This document shows, piece by piece, positions 37,301 to 48,330 of a stretch of 64,000 nucleotides of DNA. The notes beneath the pieces were generated by a model, which was not told where the DNA came from, made no database searches, and saw only the letters and a list, made by a program, of their open reading frames with translations. Position numbers and translations under genes: made by a program. Origin of the DNA: Ryuthela nishihirai (taxonomy: Eukaryota; Arthropoda; Arachnida; Araneae; Heptathelidae); NCBI GenBank assembly GCA_038380435.1, contig JAWZYU010000011.1, forward strand, positions 79,853,501 to 79,917,500, in the 5' to 3' direction. The stretch's first letter is position 1, and each line of letters starts with the position of its first letter.

Positions 37301-37945
37301 AATGGTTGCAGTCTTGAGCAGGTGTCACAGTTTAATTATCTTGGGAGCTATGTGACAAATACTGGTGATGTGCTGCATGAGATTAACAGACGAATAGGTA
37401 TTGCTGCTGGGACTTTTAAGAATCTATGGAGAGTGTGGAGAAATAGGCGTATACATCTAAAGACTAAAATTAGACTGTATAATAGTTTGGTTCTTTCTAG
37501 GGTTAGTTATGGTAGTGAAACTTGGACGCTGTGTAAACAAGATAACAGAAAATTAGATGCTTTTGATTCTAGATGCTTACGCAGTATTTTGGATATTAGG
37601 TGGTTTAACTTTGTAACTAATGATGAGGTTAGGCAAAGGAGTTTGCAATCTCCTTTAAGCAGAATATTGTGCAGAGACTCCGTATGTTTGGGCATGTTGC
37701 TCCTATGGATAATTATAGATTGGAAAATAGGGTTATGAACAGTGTGCCTTAAGGCCTCAGAAGGAGGGGGAGACCTAGGATGCAGTGTGTAGACAATGTC
37801 AAACAGGAGCTTATTAGAATTGGTGTGCAATGGCCAGATGCAGTAGATGTAGCTCAGGACAGACTTGCTTGAAGAACTAAATTGCACGGTCTGGTTGGAC
37901 CTCTGTAGCCCATGGCTGCTTGAGGAGTAGGATGATGATAATCAT
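34395..37945 (+). mobile_element. RTE-clade LINE copy D, near full length
   Basis: This copy has both ends: ATGGTAGCTAGGTAGTCACT at the start and GGCTGCTTGAGG plus a short GAT tail at the end, about 3.5 kb. After a leader of 0.45 kb, the endonuclease lies at 35080-35870: QETRWTDK, YCYAPTEDADEDEK, VLGDFNAKVGTDSDLWGG and SDHYLVKSV. A deletion near 35870 removes about 75 bases of the linker. The RT is 36303-37055 and 37031-37738: HKSPGVDEITTEML, PIFKKGDRSFCDNYRG, GFRSGSGCVDQIFSL, VDFKKAFDSVDR and YADDLALVAND, with a shift near 36975. The C-terminal zone is damaged after 37670. It sits in the EEF1E1-like intron between exons 4 and 5. Confidence 0.9.
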
Positions 37946-38008
37946 ATTTTAATTTATCTAAATGTGTTTAAGCTTTTTGATTAATGTGTATTATCTATTT
38001 ACTTTCGG

Positions 38009-38352
38009 TTGGCAATGACATTCCAAGATAAAGAAGTTTATGATCACCTTCCCCACACTGCCCATGGTCTGTAGCAGACACCAAGGGCTTGGAAAAGTCG
38101 GTGTCCGTCGGAAGGGATATTAAGCCGTGGCTCTGTGTGCGCGAGATCCATACCCTGTGCACGTTAAAGAACACGCTGGATGGCCTTGACGGGAGGCTAC
38201 CATCTGTCTCCCAACAGTGGGTCCCCTCCCCCAACCTTCTCTGAGCCTTCGGGTCCATGTGACTTGGCCATTTAGCCCATGGTGTGCAAAAAAGTGCCGC
38301 TCAGAGGTAAAACAACCCAACTTATGATCACCTGTCTCGATAGTTTAAACAG
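38009..38352 (+). pseudogene. EEF1E1: EEF1E1-like exon 5, split by a SINE
   Basis: LAMTFQDKEVYDHLSR, a stop (TAG, 38341-38343) and FKQ then donor CAG|GTTAGT. The position of the TAG corresponds to the conserved Trp in the family's LSRWF-like motif, one base away (TGG to TAG). The expected acceptor before TTGGCAATG reads CTTTCGG, so AG is gone. A 273-bp S3 SINE (38049-38321) sits between two copies of TTATGATCACC (38038-38048 and 38322-38332). Removing the insert restores the match to the family across the junction. Confidence 0.75.
38049..38321 (+). mobile_element. 5'-truncated S3 SINE in a coding exon
   Basis: It begins TTCCCCACACTGCCCATGGT, lacks the tRNA head and ends AGGTAAAACAACCCAAC. 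An 11-bp target duplication, TTATGATCACC, flanks it exactly, so the ends are certain. It shows that S3 copies can insert 5'-truncated, as LINE-driven target-primed insertion predicts. Confidence 0.9.
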
Positions 38353-38961
38353 GTTAGTTTGAACTTTTCTCTATCTTTAACTAGATTTAAAGAATATTAC
38401 TGCTTATTTCAATTTACATTTGTACATTTAATTTCTTATTGTTATTGACATATTTAATCCTTTAAACTTATTGAACAAAACTAAAGAATTTAAGCTTTAG
38501 CTTTCAAAATGCATTCAAATGTACTGACATTTTAAACTGTAAAGTATTAACTACCATGAAGCAGAGGTGGAAAATTTATAAGTGGGAATAATCCAGATTA
38601 ATGTGACTACATATCTGTATAAAAAAGGGGCATTTTATTAAATGTTTCAGTTTTCTGAAAGCAGGGCACTTTTTCCTTGCAGGTTATACACTTTAATCCT
38701 TTTATACCGAAGAAAGGGCAAAGAAAATATTCAAACAGCTGAATCTGCTCAATCAAGAAACTGCTCAAACTGAAAGTTAATATGAACACTAACTTTGGGG
38801 GTATCAAAAATATAATTTGTACAAAAAGGTAATTTAAGATGTAAAATTTGTGAATAAATTTCGAAAAGTATATAAGCTTATCAAAGGCTTACACAGTTAA
38901 TATTAGGCTTGATACATCGTATTTCAAATTTTTATTAACAAGGAAAATTAATTTTTTTTCC

Positions 38962-39877
38962 TAGGAGGGTTACAAACCTGACTTTCAGCACTCTAGGTGC
39001 CTTTATGTTCTGAATTAGTAGCCATGATCTACTAATCCTCTTTCATTTTTTTGCTCTGAAGAATCCTTTGAAACTTCATTTGACAGCACTATACTTCCCT
39101 AACAGTCAAGTGACACCAAACATCCATTGTTATCCAAATCATATAATAACAGCTGTGTCTGTGAATGTACACATATTTCTTCCATTGCATTCTGAAGTTC
39201 CTATTAACAGTGGTCCATTGTGCCACTTGCTTTTGCCTTTTCCAATAGTTTGTGTAGTAATTAAATTCTCAACTTCCATCTTTTAGCAGATTTTGCCCCT
39301 GTAATTCAACATCAAAAGCTTCTTTTCCTTCAATACGGCTAACTTTCCCTTCTTCATTCTCCGCTTCTTCTCCATTTCCTTCTTGGCAGACTGCATTGAT
39401 AATTTTGTCATCATTCAACACTGAATGATGACAAAATTATCAATGCAGTCTGCCAAGAAGGAAATGGAGAAGAAGCGGAGAATGAAGAAGGGAAAGTTAG
39501 CCGTATTGAAGGAAAAGAAGCTTTTGATGTTGAATTACAGGGGCAAAATCTGCTAAAAGATGGAAGTTGAGAATTTAATTACTACACAAACTATTGGAAA
39601 AGGCAAAAGCAAGTGGCACAATGGACCACTGTTAATAGGAACTTCAGAATGCAATGGAAGAAATATGTGTACATTCACAGACACAGCTGTTATTATATGA
39701 TTTGGATAACAATGGATGTTTGGTGTCACTTGACTGTTAGGGAAGTATAGTGCTGTCAAATGAAGTTTCAAAGGATTCTTCAGAGCAAAAAAATGAAAGA
39801 GGATTAGTAGATCATGGCTACTAATTCAGAACATAAAGGCACCTAGAGTGCTGAAAGTCAGGTTTGTAACCCTCCTA
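38962..39877. repeat. Perfect 912-bp palindrome with 4-base loop
   Basis: The arms 38962-39417 and 39422-39877 pair with no indel. The centre reads TCATTCA ACAC TGAATGA. The same 72-residue frame appears on plus (39068-39286) and minus (39553-39771), mirrored about 39419.5. The right arm read on plus from the centre gives a weak transposase-tail-like peptide (LNDDKIINAVCQEGNGEEAE), which is only suggestive of a pogo/jerky relic. It lies in the last intron of the EEF1E1-like locus. A long-read fold-back artefact must be considered. Confidence 0.9.
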
Positions 39878-40182
39878 CCAGTGTTGAGATTTATCTCTGA
39901 TAAAACCCCACCATGTCCTTGGTTAGAAAGAGAACACTGGATAGACTTAGAATGACCACAGTCTGTCAGATAGGATGTAAAGCTGTAGCCAATGTGCAGG
40001 AAAACCATGCCCTGTGCATGTTAAAGAACATGCTGGATGGCCTTGACAGGTTTCCATCTGTTTCCTAACACCTGTCCAGTGGGTCCCTTTCCATAAACAT
40101 TCTCTGAGCCCTTCGGGTCCTTGTGACCTGTCTATTTAGACCACTGTGTGTAGAAAAGTGGCAGAGTTAAAGCAACTGAACC
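39878..40182 (+). mobile_element. S3 SINE starting at the palindrome edge
   Basis: TTGAGATTTATCTCTGATAA, GTTAAAGAACATGCTGGATG, CAGTGGGTCCCTTTCCATAA and ACCTGTCTATTTAGACCACT match the family. The head is cut where the palindrome ends, so the inverted duplication may have used this SINE as a breakpoint. Confidence 0.7.
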
Positions 40183-40260
40183 CAACATATATTAAAAATT
40201 CAAATCTTACCTATAATAAAAATACAATTTATAATTTGAATTTTTTCCTCATTTTTATAG

Positions 40261-40302
40261 TTTGAGAAAACTGATCAGGTTCCATCACAGAAATTTGTAT
40301 AA
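40261..40302 (+). pseudogene. EEF1E1: Candidate EEF1E1-like terminal exon
   Basis: A strong acceptor (TTTTTTCCTCATTTTTATAG) precedes FEKTDQVPSQKFV and TAA. Phase 0 matches exon 5, giving a C-terminus of about the family's length. The sequence itself is weakly conserved, so this rests on splice signal, phase and position. Confidence 0.45.
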
Positions 40303-40711
40303 AACATTTTCATGAACAATGTTTGAATTTACTACCAAATCCAGCAATTTTTGATTTTGTGAATATGAATCAATTAATTGGCATATCAATTACACTGAAA
40401 TTTTTTAAGTTAACCATTGAAATATATAAACAGTAAAGTTTCCTTACCTTACTGTTATATGGGATTTACAACTTACTTTACTGTTAATACAATGGGATTT
40501 AAACCATTGACTTTGTGAAAATAAAATTTTTCTTTTCTATAAAACAGTAAAGTTTTGAAAGCATAAAATAATATAGATCGGTCATATATGGACTGTTTCA
40601 CTTACTATACAGTTCTGACAGGAGCCTGATAAATATACCACAGATCTCTGAGATATCATTAAAAAGAAGTTGTAGGGCTTAGCAGCTACCATGCTTTGTT
40701 CCCAAGTCACG

Positions 40712-41140
40712 TCTCCTCCTTCCATTGAGATTTTCACCATTAATCTGCTATTCTCCTAGTGAGAAAAGGGATACTGAAGAACTGGGAAAGGTGTCATTTT
40801 TGGGGATGGGTGTTCAGTTCCTTGTGCAGGAAAGCCATACCCTGTGAACTTCAACCCTTTGCACTCACATTAAAGCACCTTATTCCCAGACAGCACAAAT
40901 AAATTTTGAAAAGAATAATGTTGTACCCAGTGAACTTGTGGCAGATGAGTACAAGTGATATTTTTATGATGCCAGGTGGTTCCCAGCAAATGAGTTAAAA
41001 ATAACCTTAATAACCTTGACAGGCTTTTATCTCTCTCTTAAAATTGTTGTACAGTGGATCCCTTTGCCAACTGCGAGACCTTGTGGCCTGACTCTTTAAC
41101 CCTAATGTGCATAAAAGTGCCACTTGGAGATGAAACAACT
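40712..41140 (+). mobile_element. S3 SINE, strongly diverged and with an insertion
   Basis: TTGAGATTTTCACC near 40725, GTGCAGGAAAGCCATACCCT and GTGAACTTCAACCC, then about 110 bp of other sequence, then AACCTTGACAGGCTTTTATC and TTGTACAGTGGATCCCTTTG. The order fits S3 but identity is low. Confidence 0.5.
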
Positions 41141-41481
41141 AAGCAGCCAATTACACTATCTGCATGAAAATCGTCCCTTGAAAAAAAAGGGGGTACTTTA
41201 TAGATTTGAGGGTGCTGAATCGAAATCTGGCATCCAAATGTTTATATCAGGCATACTTTTCATGGGAGAGCATTTTTTGAGAAAACGATGTTTTTTGTGA
41301 ATATATATGATTTTATTCGTTTTCAAAATACTGGAAGCCTCGGTTTCATTATGTGAGATCTCAAATGAGTATGGAGAAAGGTTCCATCAAGACAGTCTGA
41401 AATGGAAAAACGATATAGCAGCAAATGGAACAAGAGTACATTAAGTACACAATTAAAAGGACCTTCTTGCTCAGAAATTAA

Positions 41482-41678
41482 TTAAAAATAACTTAAAATT
41501 CTCTGTCGTTGAGCAATAAAGTTTTAAAGTTTATCGTTCAAACTATTTGCATGTTAAAAGTTCTTTGCTCCGAAAAGCTTCTGAATTTTCTCCTAAGAAC
41601 TTTTAACATGCAAATAGTTTGAAAGATAAACTTTAAAATTTTATTGCTCAACGACAGAGAATTTTAAGTTATTTTTAA
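41482..41678. repeat. Hairpin repeat, 84-bp arms and 29-base loop
   Basis: The arms 41482-41565 and 41595-41678 are in exact register (CTTAAAATTCTCTGTCGTTG on the left, its complement on the right) with few mismatches. No coding content. It could be a MITE or an inverted duplication. Confidence 0.85.
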
Positions 41679-41924
41679 GAGAGTACATTGTTGGGCCCTG
41701 TAGTGAGAGGCTCCAGAGATGAAATATAAGCAACAAAAGACAACAAAATAATTTTTTGTCTAAATATTTACATGTATCAGGATTTGTTAGTGTCAGCTTT
41801 AACTTTTTATAATGTAAATAAATATTTTAAAAATATATTGGAAAATTTTGGAAGCAAAAAAAGTTTTTTTGCAGACTAATGTTATCAGAAAGAAAGTATA
41901 CATATTCTCAAGAGAGTGCCATGG

Positions 41925-42105
41925 GTTAACATACTTGGCTACTGATAATGTGACCTGGGTTCGAGCCCCTGATAATTCATGGATATTTGTGTAAGTTACT
42001 CTGCTGAGGTCCTGCCATCCTCACAGACCTTCTACTGTAGTGTATAAACTGACAGGCTTCTGTCAGAACCTATGTCAGTCCTATGGGAAGCAGCTGCTTG
42101 AAGGG
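41925..42105 (+). mobile_element. S1 SINE
   Basis: A head TACTTGGCTACTGATAATGT with B box GGTTCGAGCCCC, the body CTCTGCTGAGGTCCTGCCAT and CTTCTACTGTAGTGTATAAA, and the end AAGCAGCTGCTTGAAGGG. Complete in layout. Confidence 0.75.
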
Positions 42106-42799
42106 AGTTCTCTACTCCAAAGCCACGCTAACCACTGCACAATATAATTGTTTGATGTTCAGCATATTTCACATTCTTTGCCAGCAAACATCTCGTTCAC
42201 AATGCCTAAGACTTCTTGCTTTCTGTAAAATTTTGTGCATTTGGCTACTGGACATTTGCTGAAGCAGACTGGCAGCAAAACTGGCTTTCTAATGCATCCA
42301 GTTTATAAAAATAGGTTTATACAACCCATTATACAAAATTTTTGAGGGCCCCTGCTGAAGAATGTTAATTTTTATTGTGTTACAGGTAATGTAAGTAACT
42401 TGTGGTATTTGAAACTTTCTTTTGGCAGATGCAGTTTGAAGTTTCCCCATAAGGATTTAATTCCAGTTTCAGCAAGACTAGTCACTATGTGTAATGTTGA
42501 ACTTAGGCTTTCAATATTTATTTATTTATTTACCATTTACTGTATACTAAGGAAATATATTTATGTTGTATATGAATTGCAAAGTACTGTTTTCTATTCT
42601 AAATTTTGAAAGTATAGTTTCAGGATTTTCATTCTTAATGTTTTCTTATTTAAATATAATTCAACTCATAAGGAAGTCATCCAGTCACTCCCAATTATTT
42701 TATTTAAATTAGACTGGAAAAAAGTCATTTGAAATATACATACCTATCCATAACATAGACTTTTCGAGTGTAGATTCACTTGTAGAACATGAAATATTA

Positions 42800-43700
42800 T
42801 CAACTGGTGTGTTTAGATATGCCATCAAATAAGCTCGCTAGATAAAAAAAATTGGTTGACTCTAATTTCTCACCTAATACTGTGCAACCCCTCCTTTCAC
42901 ATGTTATTACAGTAGCAGTCTTGCTAGGTATGGACTCCACCAGTCTGATATAGTTTATTTCAATTCTAGTGCACTCCAACAATAGCAGATTATGTGGATA
43001 CCTGTTTCCGTGTTTTGCTCTCTGTTCCAGATAGTTCCAAAGGTTTTCAATGGGATTTACAACCAGTGACTCTGCAGGCCATTCAAGATGTCCCAATGTT
43101 ATTTCAAGTTCCTTCTCTGTCAGTCACAAACAATTTTGCCCTGTGTACCTTGCAGTTGTCATCCTGGAAGACTGGAGTGTCTTACGTTGCATTCATCTTT
43201 CACACGAAGCACAAAAGTCAATATTTGAATCAAAATCTGTATGTAGCCTTCCTGATTTAAATGGGTTGATACCTCAACTAATGGGTTGACCTTGTGATAG
43301 AGCATTCCCAGGACATTACAGAACCACCTCCAGTTTGAATAACACTTTGGATACAGTCTGAATGAAATGCTTCGTTACTCCTGCAATGCACTCTCCACTT
43401 TGCATCACTGGAATACAAACAGAAATGTGACTCATTTGACCAAGTAGCAGTTTTCCAGTCATCTCCAGTCCACTTAGCCCATTATAATTGGATGCTTAAT
43501 ATGCAGAATCTCTTCCAAATCAATATCATGAGTCTCTTCCAAAGTACTCTCCTCCAGGTGCCCATGGAATGCAGCTCCCTTTGCATTATTCTTTCTGAAA
43601 TAGGCTGATGTGGTCCATAGATTTCTATAGTAATTCCTGGCTGGTTTAAAATCGAATTATAGTCACTACTCATCAGTGATCATTGTTTGATTATGGTTGC
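42800..43700 (-). pseudogene. Tc1-family transposase relic
   Basis: Read on the minus strand: ISERIMQRELHSMGTW (HTH end), then DWKTATWSNESHFCLYSS (first catalytic Asp replaced by Asn in W-S-D-E-S), CIQSVIQTGGGSVMSWEC, VFQDDNCKVHRAK (second Asp) and HLEWPAESLVVNPIENLWNY (P-D-x-N-P-IENLW, with Asp changed to Val). Order and spacing follow Tc1 transposases, which move DNA by cut and paste through a DDE triad. Two of the three catalytic positions look lost, and several frames are needed to read it. Terminal repeats were not found. Confidence 0.75.
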
Positions 43701-44754
43701 AGTAATGTCTATAATTTAGCAATTGAATTGGATGTGCACTATTGTTTATACACTCACTGGACTGTCTTGAAATGTCAGAAAATTCAGCTATTTCCTTCAC
43801 AACATGCTCCTTTAGCCCTACCAAATGAAATAATACCCTTTTGGCATTTGGTTGTCTATTCCAACCTATGATTCATGGCAGAAAAAATGTGAAACCAGCA
43901 CTCCACTGGAACTGACAACACTAGAGAGCATGAGAAGGTCAGTAGCATAGCTCCACTATACGGTATCCCCACGCATAGTGCTTCCCCCTATGACGTCATA
44001 GACCACTCCCCTTTATAAATAATCGACCATGCCCCTTATTAATAATTCATAACTCATATTTCATAACTAATTAACCCCTTGTCAAAAGTTCTGTCCCCCT
44101 TTAAAACTCCCTGCGACCGCCATTTTGACCACAAACTCCCAAAATTTCTACAAGTTCCGAATCCATTTTGAATCCTGACATCCGAAATCTCCCAAGTCCA
44201 ATCATCATCAAAATATCGCATTTAATTGTGGCGCCAATTAGTGTTTAACACACATGCTATATTTTTAACACATGCACTGTATTTAAAAAAAAGTTTTCCC
44301 ACGATGGGGCTCGTTCCCGAGTCCTTCACGTTAAACAATTGTAGCAGTGAATTTAGCCATTACGCCAAGGGTATTAACATGCTTAAAGTGTAAAAGGTCT
44401 CTCAAGTAGGAATAAGAGGGTGGGGGATTTTTTTTTTTTTTTTTTATTGGCTTTCATAACTTTCGGCTTATGACATCATCACCTTGAAATGCGGCTGTAA
44501 TATAGGATTAGGGTTTAAACTTGCTGCCTCAACGGGGAAATAATTGTTTCCCAACAATTAAGAAATGCCGAAACAATACAAAATGTGTGAAACACTATGT
44601 TATTATCTACAACTTGTTATTATTGTTAATTTTGATAAAGTCATCAATAATATCACATTTAAGCCAATGGAAATACTGATTGATTCCTTCGGATGCAAAA
44701 AAAAATTACACATAAAATAGTGGTTCCGAAAGGCGATTTGTTTTCTGTCTACAG

Positions 44755-45735
44755 ATATGGATACCCCGCTGTCTTACAGGCTTCGAGGACGAAGTTCGAC
44801 ACCCGCTAAAAGGATAGAGCCTGGCTCAACTTTACCCATAAGATCTCAACTTTGGATAATAAGATCCAGCTTTGGTCAAGAGAGTCAGACAGCTAGCCAG
44901 TCTTCGAACCATCAGGAAATTGATGTTTTTTCCAGCCCAAGACTGGTGAATGAGGCATGGAATATGTCTCCATAGCTCTACGTTGCATACATAACAAACA
45001 GTAGTCATCAGCGAATACATCGTTTTCCTGTAAGAACCGACGAAGTCGTCAAGATAAGAGACATTATATATCAACAGAATTACAGTTCAGTTTCGACAAC
45101 AGAACAGGATCGGAAACAGGCAGATATTATTGGAAACAGATGTTAATATGGAGAAACAACTTGGAAGACATGAGGTTAGGAGAAAAATGATCAATAAAAT
45201 TATACCTTACAGCATTAGAGGAAAACAATACCTGCAGAAGAAGGAACGAATTTTGGAAATGAAAATAACGAAATGCGACAAAAATGTTTTTAAACATAAT
45301 TACACCGAAGAATACCTTTCTAATTTGCTCGCGAATTTGATGTCACTGGATATAACATTAGACACATAGGTGAATATCTAGCACAAGAACTTGCAATAAT
45401 GCACCTCAAATCCACACTAGCGGTCTCGGACAATCCTCAGAGAAAGTTGCCGAAATTACTGTTCAAGGAGCAGACGAGGAGTATTTGATGATTTTACATA
45501 TGACTGGGTTGTATTAAATACTTCACACACTACTACAGCTTTTTAGGGGAGTTATGAAGGAATGTTTTTTTCCGGCTATCAACAAATGCTACATCTGTAT
45601 TAGAGAATATTTCCGATATTGATAAGAATTACTTTACTGATGTAATTTAAGTGTCTTTGCTATTTCTTATTTCCATGTGACTGAGACAAGTTCTTTCTTA
45701 GTCATTACATGTCTTAATAAAAGATTTTTTTTATT
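44755..45735 (+). other. Unidentified possible gene or gene fragment
   Basis: A good acceptor (GTTTTCTGTCTACAG, 44740-44754) precedes an ATG at 44757 and 72 codons rich in Ser, Arg and Pro (MDTPLSYRLRGRSSTPAKRI). A second frame, 45130-45369, is lysine-rich (KQYLQKKERILEMKITKCDK). An AATAAA lies near 45717. The frames are not joined by clear splice sites. I do not recognise the product. It may be a decayed gene whose coiled-coil part is at 45902-46137. Confidence 0.3.
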
Positions 45736-45901
45736 GTATTTTCTTTCCTACTTAGTATGTGCTATTGGAAATTTCAAATAAAAATTTGCTTTTAATAGAA
45801 ATCAACTCTTTCTCTCTAAGGTAATTAAATGTTTTTAATGTACTTTTTCATAAAGGTATAATACATATTGCAAGGCATGAAAAAATTGTGGTCTAGGTAC
45901 A

Positions 45902-46137
45902 TGAAATATTGGAAGATGATGAACATAAAAGCATTGCAGACAGCTTAGAAGCAGAACATTTGAAGTATCAAGAAGCTGTAATAGAAACTGTCAATGTAGA
46001 GAGGAGAAAGCATGAAACGTAAATATCTGATTTAACTGCTAGGCTTCAGAAGAGAACATGAAGAAAATATTCAAAGAATAAAGGTGCACCTGAGAGCAGA
46101 AAAACAGGTGTTACTTTCTCACGAAGGCCATAAAACT
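45902..46137 (+). pseudogene. Coiled-coil coding remnant
   Basis: The translation VHEILEDDEHKSIADSLEAE, HLKYQEAVIETVNVERRKHE, stop, ISDLTARLQ, one-base shift, EHEENIQRIKVHLRAEKQVL is a continuous heptad-like, charged helix interrupted by one stop and one shift. No start codon or splice sites were fixed. Family unknown. Confidence 0.45.
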
Positions 46138-46419
46138 TAAAAGTATTCTTATCTTGAGTTTGTAAATGAGCTTTGACTTTTATGTTTTTATATCTTGATT
46201 TTGTAAATGAGCTTTGACTTTAATGTTTTGGAATTTTCATTTTGTAACCAGAATTTGACATTTATGCTTTCAAACACATATATATTATAGCACTTATTTA
46301 CTTACTGCTTCTTTTTATCATTGTGTCCTCCACACCATCTCTCCATTTTTTTTTCCTTGGCCTTCACCTTCTTCTTTTAATGGGTGTGCTAATGTCCACT
46401 CTGTTTTTCATATGAAATG

Positions 46420-46660
46420 AACACCATTGGATATCAATAGGTCACCATCCATTATATGGGATGTTAAAGCCATATGCTGTGGGCAGGAGAGGTGTACCCT
46501 GTGCACAGTAAAGAAGTTCGATGGCCTTGATGTAGGAGACTCGTCTGTGTTTAAATAGCCATCCATTGTGTCCCCTACCAAACTATGAGCCCTCATAAGC
46601 TGGCTATTTAGCCCTTTTTGTGCACAGAAATGTGCACAGAAGGTAAAACATCCCAACTCT
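46420..46660 (+). mobile_element. S3 SINE, diverged
   Basis: CAGGAGAGGTGTACCCTGTG, GATGGCCTTGATGTAGGAGA, GGCTATTTAGCCCTTTTTGT and GGTAAAACATCCCAACTCTT follow the family order. The head is missing. Confidence 0.65.
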
Positions 46661-47107
46661 TCCAGTGGATTCCCATTTCCATATTTCTTCTTCTATTTTT
46701 CTCTGCATTCATAATGCTTTTAAGTTACTCATACTAATTTTATCGATTCTTGTCTTTTTTGCATATTTTTTCAAGAAAATAATTTTAGTGCTTATTATAT
46801 TCTACATGAACCCTTCTCTCAGTGTCATTTCTCTGCATAATATGTTTGAATACTTTCTACAATTATTTTTGTCTGGCATGATTCATTATGCATACCAACT
46901 AATAAATGTTATTTAAATGGTAAGTATTTTTAACTGGTGTACTGGTAAATCTCTTAAATTTTTACACGGTACGTTTGATATATTATTTAGGTATTATGAT
47001 ATACATTTCGCAGTTTTATCAGTACCTATTTATTTGCAGATGTATTATATCTTCTCTTTAACTTCAATGACAATCACAGCATTACCTGTTGACTTTTTGA
47101 CATCTTT

Positions 47108-47257
47108 AAATCAATAAATGTTTTGGTGGAAAACATTTCGCCGACATAGGAGACTTGAATATGCATCTCTGCAGAAACATACCAGAGAATACTTCGGCAA
47201 GACCCGGGTTCAAGTATCCTATGTCAGCGAAATGTTTCCCACAAAATATTTATCTTC
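47108..47257. mobile_element. Inverted pair of S2 SINE ends
   Basis: A minus arm (TTTGGTGGAAAACATTTCGC, CGACATAGGAGACTTGAA) mirrors a plus arm (TTCAAGTATCCTATGTCAGC, GAAATGTTTCCCACAAAATA). The two face each other across about 60 bp containing GACCCGGGTTCAA. Confidence 0.65.
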
Positions 47258-47559
47258 TGTTAAACTGGTGTTTGGTTAGTGTACAATATACATATTTTAG
47301 GAGAAAACCTCTTTTATGTAATAATGTGATTTTCTGCGTTTAAAAAATATTTTACGCAAAAATAAGTTGCAAATAGTATAAGTTAAACGTTTATCACTTT
47401 TGTAACTATCAGATAATCAAAAAAAGTAATATTTACATTAACAACATGAATGATTGCAGTCCATCTTCAACATTAGTAAGTTATTTAATAATAAGGTTAA
47501 GGAACATAGAATAATGCTGGATATATATAATTATATGTAATTATAAGTTTCTCAACGTG

Positions 47560-48330
47560 CTATACTACAATGTCATTAATAGTTCTGGTGAAGGTGTTCC
47601 CTTTGGGATTCCTTGTGATGATATATTCTGCCATTCATGTGAAAGAAAGTATTGCTTGTGCTTATAGGAAAATCTCTATGGCGCTCACCTCATCTTGCTC
47701 AGTAATACGATAACATTTTGTTTGGTTTCGATGACCTCTTCCACAAGGGTACTGGTGTGTAATGTTATCACATCTAAAGACAGCAAATATTTATCTCCTT
47801 TAGTTTTAGTGTGCGGTGCTATGCTGAATGCATAATGTATTTTTATTACTTTTTGAGGAAATTATATGCTGCTTGTTCTACTTATGAGGATTTATTTTGG
47901 TAGAAGTGACTCTTAAGGTATTCCTGGTTAATGTGTTTTTGCTTTTATGCACAGTTTTGGGATGACTGAGTAATTAGTGGGATGCAAGCTTTTTGTATAC
48001 ATTACGTGTTTATGTGGTCATTATTAACCTTACATGTTATGCATTACTTTATTTTAGTTGAAGTCTGTGCAGTAAACTATTTGGAATTGTAACCTTTATA
48101 GCATTGATGTCTGGTTTGTTTTTAATGTTCTAGGTGGTTTCACATCTTAGAGTATTGCTAATTTTTTTTTATTGATTTCAGGTGATTTGTTTCTAATTCT
48201 GCAATACATTTGAAATTTGTCTTTTCTTTGCATGGGTTGGGTGTATGTTGAAAGCTATTTTCAATTTCTGACAATTGTTCTATAGTAGCAAAAGTTCAGG
48301 GTATACAAATTTCTGTCCTTTTCCTATAAC
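47560..48330 (-). pseudogene. Second Penelope-like RT relic
   Basis: On the minus strand, near 47790-47740, SLDVITLHTSTLVEEV fits the S-(F/L)-D-V-xx-L-(F/H)-T RT motif that carries the first catalytic Asp. Near 47640-47580, FHMNGRIY then SQGIPKGTPSPELLM fits the QGxPMGSPLSP motif. Spacing between them matches Penelope-like RTs. Stops and shifts are frequent, and the YxDD box was not found. It may be the same family as the relic at 7.9-8.5 kb, but the parts do not overlap. Confidence 0.5.

Noticed and set aside
39068..39771. Two identical 72-residue frames on opposite strands
   Set aside because: They are the same sequence in both arms of the palindrome, and the peptide looks like chance (no start context, splice signals or domain).
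42384..42609. Alternative EEF1E1-like last exon (NVSNLWYLKLSFG)
   Set aside because: NVS recalls the family, but the remainder does not match. The TFQDKEVYDHLSR exon at 38009 covers that part.
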